64,000 nucleotides of DNA, from NCBI GenBank assembly GCA_002494625.1, contig DACH01000005.1:345238-409237 (forward strand), in the 5' to 3' direction. Numbering within the stretch: position 1 is the stretch's first letter; the number at the start of each line of letters is the position of its first letter. This DNA comes from Archaeoglobus sp. UBA234 (lineage in GTDB: Archaea; Halobacteriota; Archaeoglobi; Archaeoglobales; Archaeoglobaceae). The translations under genes were made by a program, and so were the position numbers. The notes under the pieces were generated by a model. The model had not been told where the DNA came from. It searched no databases and saw only the letters and a program-made list of their open reading frames with translations. Of the stretch, positions 16,583 through 25,475 are shown piece by piece.

Positions 16583-17209
16583 ATGGCAGAAGTAAAGCCA
16601 ACCCGAATGGAGCTCATCAAGCTCAGAAGGAGAATCAAGCTTTCAAAGAGAGGACATGCTCTGCTTAAGATGAAGAGAGATGGATTGATTGTTGAATTCA
16701 GAGACATCCTTGAACAGGCAAAGGAGGCCATTGGAGGAATGGTTGAAAAGTACAACAAGGCTCAGGAAAAGCTTGCACTTGCCATGGCTGTTGAGGGTGT
16801 TGTGGGTATAAAATCCATAGCACTTTCCTGTGCCACAGAGCCGGAGTTCTCTATCAAGAAAAAGAACATAATGGGTGTGGTAGTTCCAGTTGTTAAAAGA
16901 GAAAAAGTGAGGAAAATGGTTCAAGAGAGAAATTACGGTGTGATTGGTACAACAGCAAGAATTGATGAAGTAGTTTCAGCATATGAGGAGCTTGTTGATT
17001 CAGTTCTTGAGGTGGCTGAAATAGAAACCACACTCAAAAGACTTCTCGAGGAAATAGACAAAACAAAAAGGAGGGTAAATGCCCTCGAGTACAGGGTCAT
17101 CCCCGAAATGGAAAATGCTGCCAGATACATCGCCTTCAGGCTTGAAGAGATGGACAGAGAGAACATTGTCAGGCTGAAGAAGATTAAGGCTAAGATGGAG
17201 ACTAAATAA
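16583..17209 (+). CDS. atpD: A-type ATP synthase subunit D (rotor shaft)
   Basis: The protein has 208 residues. It is the long antiparallel coiled coil of the central shaft. The N-terminal helix PTRMELIKLRRRIKLSKRGH and the C-terminal helix RRVNALEYRVIPEMENAARY are the family signatures. It turns inside the A3B3 head with subunit F. It is the last ATPase gene and is separated from atpB by 38 bases. The operon order H-I-K-E-C-F-A-B-D is complete. Confidence 0.95.
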   Translation: MAEVKPTRMELIKLRRRIKLSKRGHALLKMKRDGLIVEFRDILEQAKEAIGGMVEKYNKAQEKLALAMAVEGVVGIKSIALSCATEPEFSIKKKNIMGVVVPVVKREKVRKMVQERNYGVIGTTARIDEVVSAYEELVDSVLEVAEIETTLKRLLEEIDKTKRRVNALEYRVIPEMENAARYIAFRLEEMDRENIVRLKKIKAKMETK

Positions 17210-17230
17210 CTTTCAATTTTTATTTCGGCC

Positions 17231-17410
17231 ATGAGATTTCAGCAAGATTCTCTTTCAGATAGAATTTTGAGGTGGGTCTTTTCCGATAAAAATAGGGAGA
17301 GGTATCTAAAATACTGGTGGATAATATCTACCATAAGGATAGCAGTAGGTATCAGCCTGCTTCTTCTAATGATTCTTGCAGGATACAAGTTCACCCATCA
17401 TCCCTGGTAG
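17231..17410 (+). CDS. Small single-span membrane protein downstream of atpD
   Basis: The frame has 59 residues. It opens MRFQQDSLSDRILRWVFSDK, a polar and basic cytoplasmic-type segment, then WWIISTIRIAVGISLLLLMI, one hydrophobic helix of about 23 residues, and ends KFTHHPW. It lies 21 bases after atpD and two bases before the MazG-like gene, so it fills the gap exactly and probably belongs to the same transcript. The family is not recognised. A coding role is supported by start, length, hydrophobic pattern and tight junctions. Interaction with the ATPase is only a suggestion from position. Confidence 0.65.
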   Translation: MRFQQDSLSDRILRWVFSDKNRERYLKYWWIISTIRIAVGISLLLLMILAGYKFTHHPW

Positions 17411-17412
17411 TC

Positions 17413-17757
17413 ATGGACATTGATGAACTGAGGAGAATTGTTACGGATTTCAGGGATGAAAGAGATTGGAAAAAGTTTCATAACCCGAAAGATTTGGCAA
17501 TATCCATTGCCATTGAGTCGATGGAACTTCTTGAGCATTTCCAGTGGAAGAGCGTCGAAGAGGTTTACGAGGTGGTTGAAAGCAGAATAGACTCGATAAG
17601 AGATGAAATAGCCGATATTACAATATATCTCCTTTCTTTGGCAGATATTCTTGATATTGATCTCTCTGAAGCAATTGTTGAAAAAGTAAAAAAGAACGCT
17701 GAAAAGTATCCGGTGGAAAAGTCAAAGGGTAGGGCAGATAAGTACACTGAACTTTGA
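17413..17757 (+). CDS. MazG-like NTP pyrophosphohydrolase
   Basis: The protein has 114 residues from ATG 17413; the longer open frame begins inside the small membrane protein. It shows the all-alpha NTP-PPase fold of the MazG/RS21-C6 type: WKKFHNPKDLAISIAIESMELLEHFQW with the metal-binding ExxE pattern, then DEIADITIYLLSLADIL with the ExxD pattern and the basic tail KNAEKYPVEKSKGRADKY. Close relatives hydrolyse dCTP or modified dNTPs to cleanse the nucleotide pool. It is the last gene of the plus-strand run before the accessory block. Confidence 0.9.
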   Translation: MDIDELRRIVTDFRDERDWKKFHNPKDLAISIAIESMELLEHFQWKSVEEVYEVVESRIDSIRDEIADITIYLLSLADILDIDLSEAIVEKVKKNAEKYPVEKSKGRADKYTEL

Positions 17758-17819
17758 TGGATCTCAGATGGGGTGTGGCAAGATAACAACCTGTAGTAAT
17801 TATAGTAAACAATGAAGCT

Positions 17820-18050
17820 TTCTGACCAGCCCTGAACAGACCAAAAGAATCTCCGAATGGAAATCTATTATGGAATCTCTTAGTTATCTCTTTTAATGAA
17901 GAAAATAAGATTTTTATGGTGTTTCTCCCGCCAAAAGTCTCATGTTTGTCGTTTTCAATCCAATCCTTTTTAAAGCTCAGGGATACCAGAACCCTCCATC
18001 GACAACGATTTGTGGATCATTCTCACAGTGTCGGGTAATCTCTCAAAAAT
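17820..18050 (-). pseudogene. Relic of an IS6-like (DDE_Tnp_IS240) transposase
   Basis: The minus strand of the 320-base gap reads CENDPQIVVDGGFWYP, a stop where Trp is expected, then ALKRIGLK. After a frame change it continues KHETFGGRNTIKI and SSLKEITKRFHNRFPFGDSF. This is the end of archaeal IS6-type transposases, which have VDGxPWYPWALERLGL, HETFGxRNxVERxF and LKxRTxRFxNxFP. The second catalytic Asp is kept, but the catalytic Glu of RNxVER is Lys, there is a nonsense codon and a frameshift, and the N-terminal half is gone. It is a dead fragment. No terminal inverted repeats were found. Confidence 0.75.
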
Positions 18051-18077
18051 GTAAGCGATGAAAAATAGAATTATAAG

Positions 18078-21000
18078 TTATAAATCTTTTGTAAGGTAAA
18101 GGACAATCGTGTAGTCAATCTCTGCTCCTGGATGTCCTTTTTCTACCCAATCGTCTTTATTAATCCCGAGTCTCGTGTAAATGTATTCTTGGGCATGATA
18201 TGTACATCTTTTCTCACTTGGGTCATACTTGCAGTTCTCAATGATCTTCTCTGTAGGTATCCACTTGGAGAGCACGGCTACTTCATCATCTTCAAATGTA
18301 TCATCATCAAAAATGGTCACCTCAATGTAAATGCCAGCGAGATGTTCTCCATCATCGTTCATTGCCTTCTTTCTCAGTATTGTTTCTCCGATATTCCATG
18401 TACTTCCTGTATCAACATCCGTCGTCCCTGTCCAGGGTATTCTCCAGGCATCAACAGAAGAAAAGATGAGCTCATTCGTATTTATCAGATTTCCTTTTGA
18501 CCACTCATCGAGATCATTCAGATAGTTTCCTCCTACTGTTCCAACAAAAGTCCACATGTATAGGTCTCCCATCCCTGACCAGTCACCATCTCTGTCATTC
18601 AGAACATGAACACTGTCTATTGAGACCTCGATTTTTTCAATTATCGGTATTGAACTAACCTCATCGACGGAATAAATCTCTTTGTGGAACCTTCCTGATG
18701 GTCCTTCTCCTTTTACATCCCATTTAAATTTGTTAACAGTCTTTTTGTAAGTTTTTTCATAAGACTTGTATTTCTTATTAAGGGTTGCAATATCCTTCAT
18801 TTCTATGTCTCCCTCTGCTAATTTATCCTTTAATTTTGTTACATCAGTAATTCCTCCTGAAACCATTTTGACTGTATCTACAATACCTGAACAAACATTA
18901 GCAGCTTCTGCGACATAATCATACCAGTCAACTTCCTTTCCGTTGTCTGCACCCTCTATCAAGTATGTCTCGTTGATTAACTGCTCTTCGTAATTTATCG
19001 CCTCCAATCTTATCTGGGCAGTTCCAAAGTTATCGTCCTCATCTGCTGAAATTACTTTTGCTATTTCTGCCACTGCATCAAGAGCATCACATACCATTCC
19101 AACACAATCAGCTAAGGATAATGCACCAATACACTTGGTGTAGGATATATATGCTGTGATGAGGCTGGACGCAATATCAAACCAGTTTAAAGGATTAAGC
19201 ACTTCCAGTATCTTGTTATCGTCCTCGTACACATTGTAATCAACAGTGAAACTACTCACTTCCGATACGGATTCTGGAATATACAACTTTCCATCCTCGA
19301 TCTCAAAAGCGGTAACCGGCATGTAAGGTCTGATTAGAGGATACTCTTTCTTTCCATTGTCCTCTGCTTCCCTGTATTGGAAAAATGGGTAACTCATTCC
19401 AAAAGAATGAATCACATTCCCTTCTGAGTCAAGAAGCATTGTCTCCGCATACGACTCTATTTCACCTTCCCAGAACTCGGATGGTTCTGAATCTTCTGAC
19501 AAAAGCGAGTATGGGATTGTACCTATATAGTAGTACTTTCTTTCAACATCAGAGAAAAAGAAAATCTCTGTATGCCCTCCTATTTCTTCACTGGCTTTGA
19601 AGATTGGAAGGAGATTTTCGTTGTTTATATATTCCTCTACATCTCTCACGAATTCTATTTTCCCAGCCAATATGAACCATCTTCCATTGGAATTTGGAGG
19701 CATTTTGGAGATACTGTAATTCTCAGTATCTTCTAAGTAAATGTTGCCTACATTTTCTCCGTACAGCCAGATTACTGGAAGTTTTGGATAGAAATAATTA
19801 GGATAGTTGTAGATATATAAGTCCAAACCATTGTCTTTTGGAATATAGAACTTAAAGTAGTGGAAAGGATTCTCTGAGTAGTAGAGTTGTGTTTTTCCTA
19901 ACTTTATTGTTTCAGAATTTACCTTTTCAACACAGATCTGTATGTCCTCTACATTGAAATCATCTATATTTGTAATTGTAATTTTATAATTATCAGATAT
20001 GGAGCAGAATACACCCGGTTCAGAAGAGCACCACTGGTTGTTAAAGAAGTAAAATGTATGATCTGTTTCACTGACATCGAGATATATTGAATCCTCTTTT
20101 GTAGTAGAACTTATCTTAACGACAAGATACGGGAATTTAATGTCTAAGGGTTCTGCTACAATTTTTATTGATACCTTCGCGATCTCTCCCTTATCCATTT
20201 TTATTGATTTTGCAAGTAGTACATTCTGCCCTTCCAGTGTAATCATGTTATTTTCTATATCAACAGGTTTAAAGCATCCCTCCTCGTATGTACTTTCTAT
20301 TCCTGGGGCATTTTCATCTTCATCGCTTTCCTGCCATGTACTTCCATCTCCAAAAATAACTACATCCTCATTCTCTTTCTCAGTTTTTATTATTGGCTCT
20401 CTTTCTTTTGCCTTTTCTGCCCACTTCTTTATTTTTTCCTCTGGTGGAATCACATAATCTCCTCTTTTACTCAATCCCATGGCATAAGCGTACTTTTGCA
20501 TTTCATATCTTAAAGCTTCTATGTAAATTTTGTTTATTTCTTCAGAATCTGAATTATCAATTTTTGAGAGCATATACAGGCTATCAAAGCCCATTGCGTT
20601 TAGAAGAATAATGTCGTTTGAAGACATCTCCTCTTTGCCAAAAGTACACTGTAGTTCTGCATTTTTTGCCAGTTTAATTAAACTTTCAGGAGAGAACCCA
20701 GTTTTATTTACAAGGGAGAAAAATAGGGTTGAAGATTCAAAATAACCCAGAAAATCTCCCGCATCAAAAATATCATTGTTTGAAAATATATTCACCGCTA
20801 CAGACTTATGAACAAATTTATCTTCTTTTGTCATTAACCCCTGTTGAGGAGTATCGCCATAATATGGGAAATCAAGTTCCCCAAGTGGGATTGTGCAGTT
20901 ATATTTTTTTGGACTTTCAGAAAATTCTTCTGCTCCCTCACCACCCTCTTGCTGTTCATGAACTTCTTCTTCAGAAGATTTAGCAGGTGCTGGACTCGGC

Positions 21001-23144
21001 ATCGGATTGGACTCGCCAAATACAAAAATTGTCCACCAGGGTTTGTTTTTGGCAAGAATCTCTCCGTTCTCAGCGCTGATCTCATACTCTACATCAAACA
21101 AAACCGGAATTAGACCGAGAATCTTCCCTGTTCTCTCAGCAGAAACTCTGTATTTTGGCTCATCCTCATCGACCAATCTTATTTCCTTAACCGGACCAAT
21201 CTTTTCAGAAACTTCTGACGGTAATATCCTTATTGGCTTTTTACTGTTCATTGCAATAAGGGTTTTATTTGCATAAAACAACTCAACCTTGCCCTTTGCA
21301 GATACACCTTCTGCCTCTATAACCACCTCTTCTCCCGGTTTGACATAAACTTCCCTCTCTCCAACCTCTATTCTGATCGGTTTAGCCTCTGTCTTTACAT
21401 CATCTAAGTATACTCCCTCCTTAGTCACTTTGACCTCTTTCACTATCCCTGTATTTCTTAGGTCAATCTCATTGAGTTCTTCTACCAGTTTCGATATCAA
21501 TTCATCTTTTTCTTTTTCTACCTCCTGGAGTCTATCATCAATTTCTTTTGCAGAAGATCTCTCTATTATATTCTGGATTTTAGATTTGTAGACTTCTTCA
21601 GCCTCAATCAGAGAGTTCACTCTTTCTTCAACCAATTTCTGACTTGCACACTCTTCACGCAGACGAATGATTTCCTCTTCAACCTCTTTGAGCTTCTTGC
21701 TAAGTTCTTCAGCTTCTCCTTTGTTAGCCGTGGAAATCTTCTCGTTAAGCACACTCTCTACTTTCATCATGGTAGAGAGCATTAAACATGGGGATTCATG
21801 GTAGCTCCCAGTGCTCATGCATGAAGTCTCTGCCTTTTCAATCCTCTTTTCAAGAAATAGTTTCTCTCTCTGAATCTCTTCAAGAGCAGTCTTTTCCACT
21901 TTGCCAGAAGAAACAAGCTCTTTCATCCTCATTTCTTTCTCTAACAGATTGTTGTAACTTTCCTTCAGGTTTTCAAGTTCTTCGCAGATATTTATTTCAG
22001 TTTTCTCAGATTCTGTTTCTTCTGGTTTTTTAATGCATTTCTCATATTCTTTTTTCAGCTCGCTGATCTCAGCACTTATTTTCTCCTTTTTCTCTTCCGA
22101 TTTTGCCTCTATTAACTCTTCACTCAATGAAACAAGCTTATTCCTTAAACTCTGACAGATGGTAAGTTCAATTACAGACTCCTCAACCTGACCTTTCTTC
22201 TTACATTCGAATTCAACCAGATTGTTATACCTCTCTTTACAGATTTCCTCATCAACCCCCTGATTCAAGCAGGTTTCTTCGATGACCTTTCTCATTTTTT
22301 CTTCACAGGGTACCTCAGATTCTTCAGATTTTGTCTCACTTTCACCAGATTTGCATGCAGTCCCCTCATCATTACAGCCCTGCTCACAGACTATTTTGTA
22401 TTTGTAGTCACATTCAAGCGTCCATTCATTGAATGAACCATCTTTCCAGAAAGTACCATCACTACAGTAATCGGGACAGCTCACATTTTCAGGTATTTTA
22501 CATGTCATCCCCTCATCATCACAACCGTATTTACAGAATCTTTTTCCTGAGTAATCGCATTTTTCTGTTTCTGCGTTGAATTTTCCACCATAATAATGCC
22601 ATCCGTTCTCACAGTAATCTGGACAGTCTGTTAGCGATTCATTAAAAACACATCTCCCCTCTTCACACCAGTAACCTGCAGGACATTTGTAATAATAGGA
22701 GTGAACTCTGCCCTCTTCATCACACTGCTCCTCAATCACCCATTGTCCTGAATTCTTAGGAGCACCGCCATCGTAATCCGTGCATGAGTCGGAATTGGAT
22801 ATTATGATTTCCTTATTATAATCCCATCCTGTTGTTGTGCCTTTTATGTAAATATTAGCACCATCAGAGTCAGTACAAACAGCTCTCTCCTCACAGGTTG
22901 TCAGCCAAATAGTGGAACCATCACAGGAACTATACCATCCTTCACTCCTAGTTCCAATTTCCTTACAAACTGCCTCACATCTACCACATGAGTCGTATTT
23001 AATTAGCTTTCCACTGCATGAATCATACCATCCTTCACTCCTAGTTCCAATCTTATCGCAGATCGGCTTACATGTCTCAGCACTAACAACTCCCACCAGC
23101 AAAGGAAAAATTAGGGTTATGAAAAGTAATTCTTTTCTGGTCAT
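18078..23144 (-). CDS. Giant secreted Cys-rich, coiled-coil protein of unknown function
   Basis: The protein has 1688 residues from ATG 23144; a second ATG four codons upstream is possible. Signal peptide: RKELLFITLIFPLLVGVVSA. Two Cys repeats of about 33 residues share GTRSEGWY (near residues 36 and 69). A segment CTDSDGANIYIKGTTTGW ending CPAGYWCEEGRC resembles a Cys-rich module of secreted archaeal proteins. Two CPDYC repeats end DDEGMTCK and NDEGTACK (175-265). A long charged coiled coil runs about 280-575. Then come beta-rich regions, a low-complexity Pro/Glu linker near 745, a hydrophobic Ala/Cys stretch (DIASSLITAYISYTKCIGAL) and an acidic C-terminal beta domain (DRDGDWSGMGD, IFDDDTFEDDEV). 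No C-terminal anchor is evident. It lies between an IS relic and a papain-fold relic. No enzyme motif was recognised; an extracellular scaffold or adhesion role is a guess. Confidence 0.85.
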   Translation of the reverse strand: MTRKELLFITLIFPLLVGVVSAETCKPICDKIGTRSEGWYDSCSGKLIKYDSCGRCEAVCKEIGTRSEGWYSSCDGSTIWLTTCEERAVCTDSDGANIYIKGTTTGWDYNKEIIISNSDSCTDYDGGAPKNSGQWVIEEQCDEEGRVHSYYYKCPAGYWCEEGRCVFNESLTDCPDYCENGWHYYGGKFNAETEKCDYSGKRFCKYGCDDEGMTCKIPENVSCPDYCSDGTFWKDGSFNEWTLECDYKYKIVCEQGCNDEGTACKSGESETKSEESEVPCEEKMRKVIEETCLNQGVDEEICKERYNNLVEFECKKKGQVEESVIELTICQSLRNKLVSLSEELIEAKSEEKKEKISAEISELKKEYEKCIKKPEETESEKTEINICEELENLKESYNNLLEKEMRMKELVSSGKVEKTALEEIQREKLFLEKRIEKAETSCMSTGSYHESPCLMLSTMMKVESVLNEKISTANKGEAEELSKKLKEVEEEIIRLREECASQKLVEERVNSLIEAEEVYKSKIQNIIERSSAKEIDDRLQEVEKEKDELISKLVEELNEIDLRNTGIVKEVKVTKEGVYLDDVKTEAKPIRIEVGEREVYVKPGEEVVIEAEGVSAKGKVELFYANKTLIAMNSKKPIRILPSEVSEKIGPVKEIRLVDEDEPKYRVSAERTGKILGLIPVLFDVEYEISAENGEILAKNKPWWTIFVFGESNPMPSPAPAKSSEEEVHEQQEGGEGAEEFSESPKKYNCTIPLGELDFPYYGDTPQQGLMTKEDKFVHKSVAVNIFSNNDIFDAGDFLGYFESSTLFFSLVNKTGFSPESLIKLAKNAELQCTFGKEEMSSNDIILLNAMGFDSLYMLSKIDNSDSEEINKIYIEALRYEMQKYAYAMGLSKRGDYVIPPEEKIKKWAEKAKEREPIIKTEKENEDVVIFGDGSTWQESDEDENAPGIESTYEEGCFKPVDIENNMITLEGQNVLLAKSIKMDKGEIAKVSIKIVAEPLDIKFPYLVVKISSTTKEDSIYLDVSETDHTFYFFNNQWCSSEPGVFCSISDNYKITITNIDDFNVEDIQICVEKVNSETIKLGKTQLYYSENPFHYFKFYIPKDNGLDLYIYNYPNYFYPKLPVIWLYGENVGNIYLEDTENYSISKMPPNSNGRWFILAGKIEFVRDVEEYINNENLLPIFKASEEIGGHTEIFFFSDVERKYYYIGTIPYSLLSEDSEPSEFWEGEIESYAETMLLDSEGNVIHSFGMSYPFFQYREAEDNGKKEYPLIRPYMPVTAFEIEDGKLYIPESVSEVSSFTVDYNVYEDDNKILEVLNPLNWFDIASSLITAYISYTKCIGALSLADCVGMVCDALDAVAEIAKVISADEDDNFGTAQIRLEAINYEEQLINETYLIEGADNGKEVDWYDYVAEAANVCSGIVDTVKMVSGGITDVTKLKDKLAEGDIEMKDIATLNKKYKSYEKTYKKTVNKFKWDVKGEGPSGRFHKEIYSVDEVSSIPIIEKIEVSIDSVHVLNDRDGDWSGMGDLYMWTFVGTVGGNYLNDLDEWSKGNLINTNELIFSSVDAWRIPWTGTTDVDTGSTWNIGETILRKKAMNDDGEHLAGIYIEVTIFDDDTFEDDEVAVLSKWIPTEKIIENCKYDPSEKRCTYHAQEYIYTRLGINKDDWVEKGHPGAEIDYTIVLYLTKDL

Positions 23145-23464
23145 AGTGACCACCATGGAATTTTTTTAAAGCATCTAACAAAATTATAAGATCATATAAA
23201 AATCTTATGATAATCTTAATGATAATGATAACTGACATTTTGACTTTTGTAGCTTTGATTTCTTCTATTAGTTGGCTTAGTACGGGTTGCATAATTTGTA
23301 TTTCTCTTAATTATTTTTTGTTATTTTGACACTACCACCCAGGTGATATTGAATTATATTTTATGATATGGTATCGAGTCTCTACTTATTAACATATATA
23401 TCTTTATTCGACTATTTTTAATTATATTTGATTAAAAACTTCGAAAAACTTAAATATTTAATAA

Positions 23465-23725
23465 TGTCTTAAATCCTTCTATGGTGTAGAGAATATTTCT
23501 GATAGCTTTTACAGCCATTCTGGCTGTTTGCCCTGTATCTTTGGAGGGAAGGAAGTTTACGGAAACAGCTACTACTGCAGTGAACTCATATGGGCAGCAT
23601 ACCTCGTTGCAAGAGGTCTAGATATTGACCAGCATCTATGATATTACTGGAAATACGGCTTCAATGTAACTCCTCAGGAGATTGCAGATGATGGGGATAC
23701 TTGTCAGGTAGCCTACTCTTCGTGA
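23465..23725 (+). pseudogene. Relic of a permuted papain-fold (YiiX/YycO, NlpC/P60-like) protein
   Basis: In the 585-base gap one plus-strand frame without a start reads FYGVENISDSFYSHSGC, GGKEVYGNSYYCSELIWAAY and GLDIDQHL. It then meets TGA at 23639 and continues in the same frame as YYWKYGFNVTPQEIADDG to a stop at 23723. YCSELIWAAY with a downstream VTPQEIA is the catalytic Cys region and C-terminal part of circularly permuted NlpC/P60 enzymes such as YiiX. TGA probably replaces a Trp codon. The N-terminal half is missing, so it is a decayed fragment. The rest of the gap (23157-23464) is AT-rich with no gene seen. Confidence 0.6.
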
Positions 23726-23742
23726 ATTTCTATCTACCTTCT

Positions 23743-24810
23743 TTAAACCACCCAGTCTTTCAGGTTTATACTATTTCCTTTCAGTTTGGTAACAAAAACC
23801 CGTGCAACCGCAATCAGACACAGCATTGTCCAGAGGGGGGAGTAGAAGAAGTAGTATATGGGTAGCAACGACAGATCTATCGAAGAGTGTGTTTTCTTAG
23901 ATAGTATTATGATTGTGGTACTCCATATTGAAAAGGAAATGAGAATTGAGAAGAGATTGGTTGCAGTATGAAATTCGAAGACTGAGAGCATCAGGATTGA
24001 TAGCAATTTTGGGGGAAGTGACAGGAAGGGTAGTATAAGGTATAGCAGCTTTAGGGCGTATCTATCGAATATAATCCCAGCAAACATTCCCACAATAGCG
24101 GGATAGAACATAAAAAGATAGGGAAGCCATAATCTGGGTTTTTTAGTAATTTCTCTAAAATTCTCTATGATAACTTCTGCACCACCAAGACTCCACCTTT
24201 CTCTCTGGATAAACCATTCTTTTATGTCTGTTGGGGCTCTCGTAATGGCAATACCCCCCACACCAACCCTGTAGCCACCAAGTCCAAGTCTTATGCCGAG
24301 ATCAGTATCCTCATTTATCTTTTTTCTGAATCCCTCAAGTTTTCTCAGCACATCTTTTCTTATGATGAAAGCAGCACCATTTATACTCAGGCATGATTGG
24401 AAAATTGATGCAAGTCTTGAGGTCAGGTACATGTTGAAGTAATCAATTCCAATAAGTCTCTCAAGGAAATTAGATCCGTTTATTTCTTTCCTGATTTCTA
24501 CTGCGTCGAATTCTTCAAGCCTTTTCAGATCTCCAGAATCAAGTTCGATCAGCTTGGTATCAGAGTCCACGAAGAGAATGTAATCCCCTTCGGCAAAACA
24601 TACAGCATCGTTGAGTGCCTTCCATTTTCCTCTTCTTTTCTGACTGAAGCATGTTTTTATTCCGTATTTCTCAGTAATATGCAGGCAATCTTCATCAGGT
24701 TCATCAACAGCGGTTATAATCTCAAAACCCCTCTTTTTCAAAAATTTTATGTTCTCCTCGAGGTAGCCTGCTTTTCTATGTGCAACAATCACTGCAGTTT
24801 TCTTTAGCAT
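23743..24810 (-). CDS. Membrane-bound family 2 glycosyltransferase of processive type
   Basis: The protein has 355 residues. The GT-A domain occupies about residues 1-225: KTAVIVAHRKAGYLEENIKF, a DxD-type FVDSDTKLIE binding the metal and nucleotide sugar, the acceptor-site motif NEDTDLGIRLG, and QRERW near residue 215, a QxxRW motif of cellulose/hyaluronan synthase-type enzymes. Three to four membrane helices follow. Such enzymes polymerise or transfer a sugar at the cytoplasmic face. It is separated by 134 bases from the DUF2299-like gene and lies next to the papain relic. Donor and product cannot be told. It may belong to a surface polysaccharide function of this accessory block. Confidence 0.85.
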   Translation of the reverse strand: MLKKTAVIVAHRKAGYLEENIKFLKKRGFEIITAVDEPDEDCLHITEKYGIKTCFSQKRRGKWKALNDAVCFAEGDYILFVDSDTKLIELDSGDLKRLEEFDAVEIRKEINGSNFLERLIGIDYFNMYLTSRLASIFQSCLSINGAAFIIRKDVLRKLEGFRKKINEDTDLGIRLGLGGYRVGVGGIAITRAPTDIKEWFIQRERWSLGGAEVIIENFREITKKPRLWLPYLFMFYPAIVGMFAGIIFDRYALKLLYLILPFLSLPPKLLSILMLSVFEFHTATNLFSILISFSIWSTTIIILSKKTHSSIDLSLLPIYYFFYSPLWTMLCLIAVARVFVTKLKGNSINLKDWVV

Positions 24811-24944
24811 TCTTCTATTTCTTTACAGCAATGAAAATAAAAATCTTATTGGTTTGTTACGAAATACAGAATCGTCTGCAGGTTTTAAATGATTAATGAA
24901 TATTTATTTTTGCCTTAAAACCAGATTAACTGGTTCTGAATATA

Positions 24945-25424
24945 TTAAATATAATAGCTGGTTTCCGGATGTCTGTCGAATTCGTGCTGGACGTTCCATA
25001 TTATGTAAAGCTTGCATTTGAAAAGCTCCCTCAGGCCATGTATTACTGTGCTCTTGCTCAGCTCATCTTCGAACACAGGGAGTGAGAACTCCACCTTCTG
25101 GAGGTTGAAAGAGTCGGGTAAAAATCTGAAATCTGCTTTTCTGAATATCAGATCCATTTTCCATCTGTGGATGAGCTTCCTTTTCTTTTCCTCGGTCAGT
25201 GAGTTGAACGCCCTGAAATGGTTCTCTGAAAGGACGATTCCCGTTATCAGAAGGACGATTCTTCTGTCTTTTGGCTTCAGAACATCTGAAACCTGATTGG
25301 ATTTCTGGGGAAACTCAACCACATAGTGCCAGTCAGCCATCTCATCTGGAACTTCTTTCCTCATAAGCCCTTCCTCGATTAACCAGTCTTTTACTTTTGA
25401 GAATTTGTCTTCTGTGAGATCCAT
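24945..25424 (-). CDS. DUF2299-like archaeal protein
   Basis: The protein has 159 residues from ATG 25424. The open frame extends to 25493, but that would overlap the divergent FAD oxidase gene and add an untypical leader. The pattern KVKDWLIEEGLMRKEVPDE, ADWHYVVEFP, VLKPKDRRIVLLITGIVLSE and a C-terminal FEDELSKSTVIHGLREL with YIIWNV fits the archaeal DUF2299 family, whose fold recalls type III secretion chaperone-like proteins. The function is unknown. No signal peptide or membrane helix is present. It is divergent from the FAD oxidase operon, sharing a short intergenic region. Confidence 0.7.
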   Translation of the reverse strand: MDLTEDKFSKVKDWLIEEGLMRKEVPDEMADWHYVVEFPQKSNQVSDVLKPKDRRIVLLITGIVLSENHFRAFNSLTEEKKRKLIHRWKMDLIFRKADFRFLPDSFNLQKVEFSLPVFEDELSKSTVIHGLRELFKCKLYIIWNVQHEFDRHPETSYYI

Positions 25425-25475
25425 GTTCAGAAAAATTTCAGAAGAATAAAATAGTTTTTCCCCTTTTATTGAATC

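Noticed and set aside
17536..17560. TTTCCAGTGGAAGAG looks like a mini-ORB
   Set aside because: Inside the MazG-like coding sequence (FQWKS), with no G-string.
17950..17980. TTTTCAATCCAATCC resembles part of archaeal CRISPR repeats
   Set aside because: Single occurrence with no regular spacing, and it lies inside the transposase relic.
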